Of a DNA stretch of 64,000 bases, positions 61,749 to 64,000 are shown one piece after another (the stretch's first letter is position 1; each line of letters opens with the position of its first letter). The stretch spans positions 46,411-110,410 of the forward strand of contig BGKB01000208.1 of assembly GCA_003116975.1 (NCBI GenBank). The letters are read 5' to 3'. The DNA is from Aurantiochytrium sp. KH105. Taxonomy: Eukaryota > Sar > Bigyra > Thraustochytrida > Thraustochytriidae. The notes beneath the pieces were generated by a model. That model saw nothing but the letters and a program-made list of their open reading frames with translations. It ran no database searches and was not told the origin of the DNA. The position numbers and the translations under genes are program-made.

Positions 61749-62229
61749 CGCCGCGCCCGCGCGCTCCGGTCTGCGGCGCCCGGCCCCGGCCGCGGCGCGG
61801 GTCGCGCGGCGGCCGCGGCGTGGCGCGGCGTGGCATGGGCGTTAGATGAGATGAGATGAGATCGGATGAGATGAGATCGGAGAAGATAAGATGCCTTGCT
61901 TGGCTGCGACGATGCTGGGAGCAGCGAGAAGGAGGACGAGGAGAGCGGCAGGGAGGAGGGCGAGAGCAACAGCGGCCGGCAGACCCGAGTCGCGCAGCAG
62001 GGCGCGGCGGAGACGCCTCGCCTCGACGCGACGCGACGCGACGCGACGCCGGCGCGGCGATTGATTGCGCAGGTCGAGAAGAGCGTCGGGCGCCGCGACG
62101 CGGGCCGGCTCGGGGCGGCTCGGCATAACTCGAAGCCGGGTCGGCGGAGGCGACGCGGGGCGCGGCACGCGAGGGGAGAAGGAGGAGGAGGAGGAGGAGG
62201 AGGAAGACGAGCAGGAGCAGCAGGAGGAG
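61749..62229. promoter_or_regulatory. Divergent upstream region of dCTP deaminase and RING-TPR-J genes
   Basis: 481 bp with a GAGAT pentanucleotide run (61844-61882) about 100 bp from the dCTP deaminase start, and an ACGCG run (62024-62049) and GGAG repeats (62178-62230) before the RING gene. Confidence 0.55.
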
Positions 62230-63990
62230 ATGGGCTTCTCCGGCGAGCTGAAGAGCGCTTCGGGCCACTACGAGGAGTTCATCTGCGCCATTTGCGTCCA
62301 GCTCGTGGACCTGGAGGAGAGTGTGCTCACAAGCTGCTCGCACGTGTACTGTAGGTCGTGCATGGAGGAGTGGCTGCGGCGCAAAAGGTCCTGTCCCACG
62401 TGTAATAAGGACTTGTCGCTGCAATCGACCAGCCAGCTGCCACTCTTACGCTACGGAAGCCCTCTCGCGTGGCGCGTTCTATCTCGCATCCGCATTAGTT
62501 GCCCCCTCAACGCGTGCTCGTGGGAAGGTGATTACTCGGAGCTCCAGGCCCACTTGCAATCGTCTTCTGAGCATGTCCAGGACGCGGAGCAGAGCAAGCG
62601 CGAGACCGCGTTAGCGCTCAAGGAGCAGGCTAACGCCAAGTACTCCGCACGTGCCTTTCGCGATGCCTTGCAACTCTATACAAAGGCGATCAGCTTTTGC
62701 GATGACATTTCCGCGCTATTCTCCAACAGAGCGGCCGTGTATTTAGCTCTAGGCCAATACGCGGCCGCGCGCGACGACGCGCAGCGTGCTGTAGCCCTTG
62801 ATGCGGGTTTCGCCAAGGCCTGGGTGCGCTGCGCCAAGGCGCTCGTTGGCCTGGGAGATTTCGATGAGGCCGCGGCGATATTGCGTAGGGTCCCTGCACA
62901 AGTTGCCGCCGAACCGGGTGTGCGCCACGCCCAACGCGAGATGGATCGTCTGCGGGATCTCTATCGAACGGCCAAGGCCGCGCTTGCGGCTGGCGACTTC
63001 AACAAGGCGCGTGGCGCTGCCTCGCCTTTGCTGAGTGAGTCTAGCGCCCCAAACGTCTTGCTGCTTGCTGCGCGATCAGAGTGTGAGGCTGGAAGCTGCC
63101 AGCGAGCTCTAAAGCTAGCGCTTCAGGTATTGCGTGCTGATTCATCCGAGCCAGCAGCTTACGTCGTGCGTTCCCTCGCCATGTTGTACAATGGTGAGGT
63201 CGACGAGTCTATCAAGTACGTGCGCGAGGCGCTACGTTTGAGTCCGGATGACAAGGAGGCATTACAACTGTTTCGAAAGATCAAGTCAGTTCGAGGTCAT
63301 TTCGCTGACGCCAAAGTCGCTCTCGACGCAAAGCAACACGACGCTGCGGTCGCCTCACTCAATCATATTGTAGAGTCAGAGATGGTACCGCGGCGGTCCA
63401 CGCTCTATGTGCAGGCGCTCGCAGAGCGTGCAAACGCGCTTTTTCGTGCCGGCCGTCTGGACGACGCCCTCAAGGACTGCGCTTCGGCCATTTACCTTCA
63501 AGAGGACAACAAGCGCGCTTGGCTCACCAAGGTCTACGCATTGCACGCGCTTGGCCGACATGAAACGGCTTTGCGTGAATTGGAACCTGTCATGCAAGGC
63601 TGGGGCCAGCAAGATGCAGTTATTCGTGGGGCATATGAAAAGGCTCAGTTCGAGGTGCGCAAGGCAAAGCGTCCCAATTATTATGAGGCACTGTCTCCGA
63701 AGGAGGGAGCGCGCCCTCTTTCAACAGTGTCTTCGGAGCCTGAGATCAAGGCTGCTTACAAGCTCCGTGCGCTAGAGTGCCATCCTGATCGTCTGGGTCC
63801 GGACGCTTCGGCGGAAGAACGCAAACGTTGCGAGGAAGAGTTCAAACTTGCCGGCGAGGCGCTTGAAATCCTTACGGACTCCTTCAAACGCAAGTTGTAT
63901 GATGAAGGATTTGACAAGGCGGCGATCGAGGAGCGTGTTCAGCGAGCCTCCGAGCAGCACCACGGCCGCTCTCACCATCATCATAGGTAG
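62230..63990 (+). CDS. RING finger, TRAF-type zinc finger, TPR and DnaJ domain fusion protein
   Basis: 586 residues from the ATG at 62230; the frame is open upstream but Glu/Arg-rich. A RING-HC finger has C19, C22, C36, H38, C41, C44, C55 and C58 with canonical C3HC4 spacing. A second zinc site is likely at C91-x4-C96-x11-H108-x6-H115 (TRAF/SIAH type). Residues about 120-470 are TPR repeats like those of DNAJC7 (EQANAKYSARAFRDALQLYT; SNRAAVYLALGQYAAARDDA; ERANALFRAGRLDDALKDCA). A J domain occupies about 483-560 with HPD at 518-520. The protein combines an E3 ubiquitin ligase module with an Hsp70/Hsp90 co-chaperone, suggesting client triage. The stop lies 23 bases before the window end. Confidence 0.93.
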   Translation: MGFSGELKSASGHYEEFICAICVQLVDLEESVLTSCSHVYCRSCMEEWLRRKRSCPTCNKDLSLQSTSQLPLLRYGSPLAWRVLSRIRISCPLNACSWEGDYSELQAHLQSSSEHVQDAEQSKRETALALKEQANAKYSARAFRDALQLYTKAISFCDDISALFSNRAAVYLALGQYAAARDDAQRAVALDAGFAKAWVRCAKALVGLGDFDEAAAILRRVPAQVAAEPGVRHAQREMDRLRDLYRTAKAALAAGDFNKARGAASPLLSESSAPNVLLLAARSECEAGSCQRALKLALQVLRADSSEPAAYVVRSLAMLYNGEVDESIKYVREALRLSPDDKEALQLFRKIKSVRGHFADAKVALDAKQHDAAVASLNHIVESEMVPRRSTLYVQALAERANALFRAGRLDDALKDCASAIYLQEDNKRAWLTKVYALHALGRHETALRELEPVMQGWGQQDAVIRGAYEKAQFEVRKAKRPNYYEALSPKEGARPLSTVSSEPEIKAAYKLRALECHPDRLGPDASAEERKRCEEEFKLAGEALEILTDSFKRKLYDEGFDKAAIEERVQRASEQHHGRSHHHHR

Positions 63991-64000
63991 GAAAAAGAAC

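Overview
The window looks like nuclear DNA of an intron-poor, GC-rich flagellated protist. A thraustochytrid (labyrinthulomycete stramenopile) is my best guess. This rests on long uninterrupted reading frames for typically eukaryotic proteins (presenilin, OSCA/TMEM63 channel, TIM22, SAS10/UTP3, ARMC9, an AGC-type kinase), an intact eukaryotic tRNA-Leu, and cilium-type genes (ARMC9, a multidomain adenylate kinase/NDK-like protein). Cys/His-GGG zinc repeats and PTT-rich tails of this kind are also common in stramenopiles. The taxonomic call is inference; no rRNA or organelle sequence is present. Coding frames start at ATG once non-ATG upstream extensions are trimmed, and I saw no convincing introns.

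Layout. 1-3164: assembly gap and simple repeats, no gene seen. 3165-5438: secreted protein with discoidin-like and P-domain-like modules. 6118-6924 (-): a protein with an MTH1-like Nudix half and a possible deaminase-like half, both apparently without catalytic residues. 7645-9548: presenilin, split by a 526-bp assembly duplication around a single N. 10266-13208: OSCA/TMEM63-type channel. 13361-18140: two closely related MFS transporters (-) plus broken copies of their 3' ends. 18699-19760: FN3-FN3-thioredoxin protein. 20026-23429: a modular tandem array of small two-membrane-span proteins (one broken, two intact), interleaved with GC-rich repeats and a copied ARMC9 3' end. 23582-26158 (-): ARMC9. 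26673-28769 (-): ILVBL-type ThDP enzyme. 28770-35213: 6.4 kb with no recognisable gene. 35214-37088: polyQ zinc-repeat protein. 38211-41339: PH-DnaJ protein. 41564-42448 (-): STYX-like pseudophosphatase. 44127-47210: AGC-type kinase. 47676-48431 (-): HSD17B10-like dehydrogenase. 49389-51563: SAS10/UTP3. 51947-52555 (-): TIM22. 53168-54616: unknown protein. 55048-59586 (-): multi-domain adenylate kinase/NDK-like protein. 60001-60079 (-): tRNA-Leu(UAG). 60348-61748 (-): bacterial-type dCTP deaminase with a possible mitochondrial presequence. 62230-63990: RING-zinc finger-TPR-DnaJ protein.

The genes do not form one pathway. Recurring themes are pseudoenzymes (Nudix/deaminase-like, DUSP, NDK/AK domains), unusual domain fusions (RING-TPR-J, PH-J, FN3-thioredoxin), mitochondrial functions (TIM22, HSD17B10-like, dCTP deaminase) and cilium biology (ARMC9, AK/NDK). 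Most gene starts have a short tandem repeat of 2-6 bp period within a few hundred bases upstream, with a different motif at each gene. The most unusual locus is the 20.0-23.8 kb module array.
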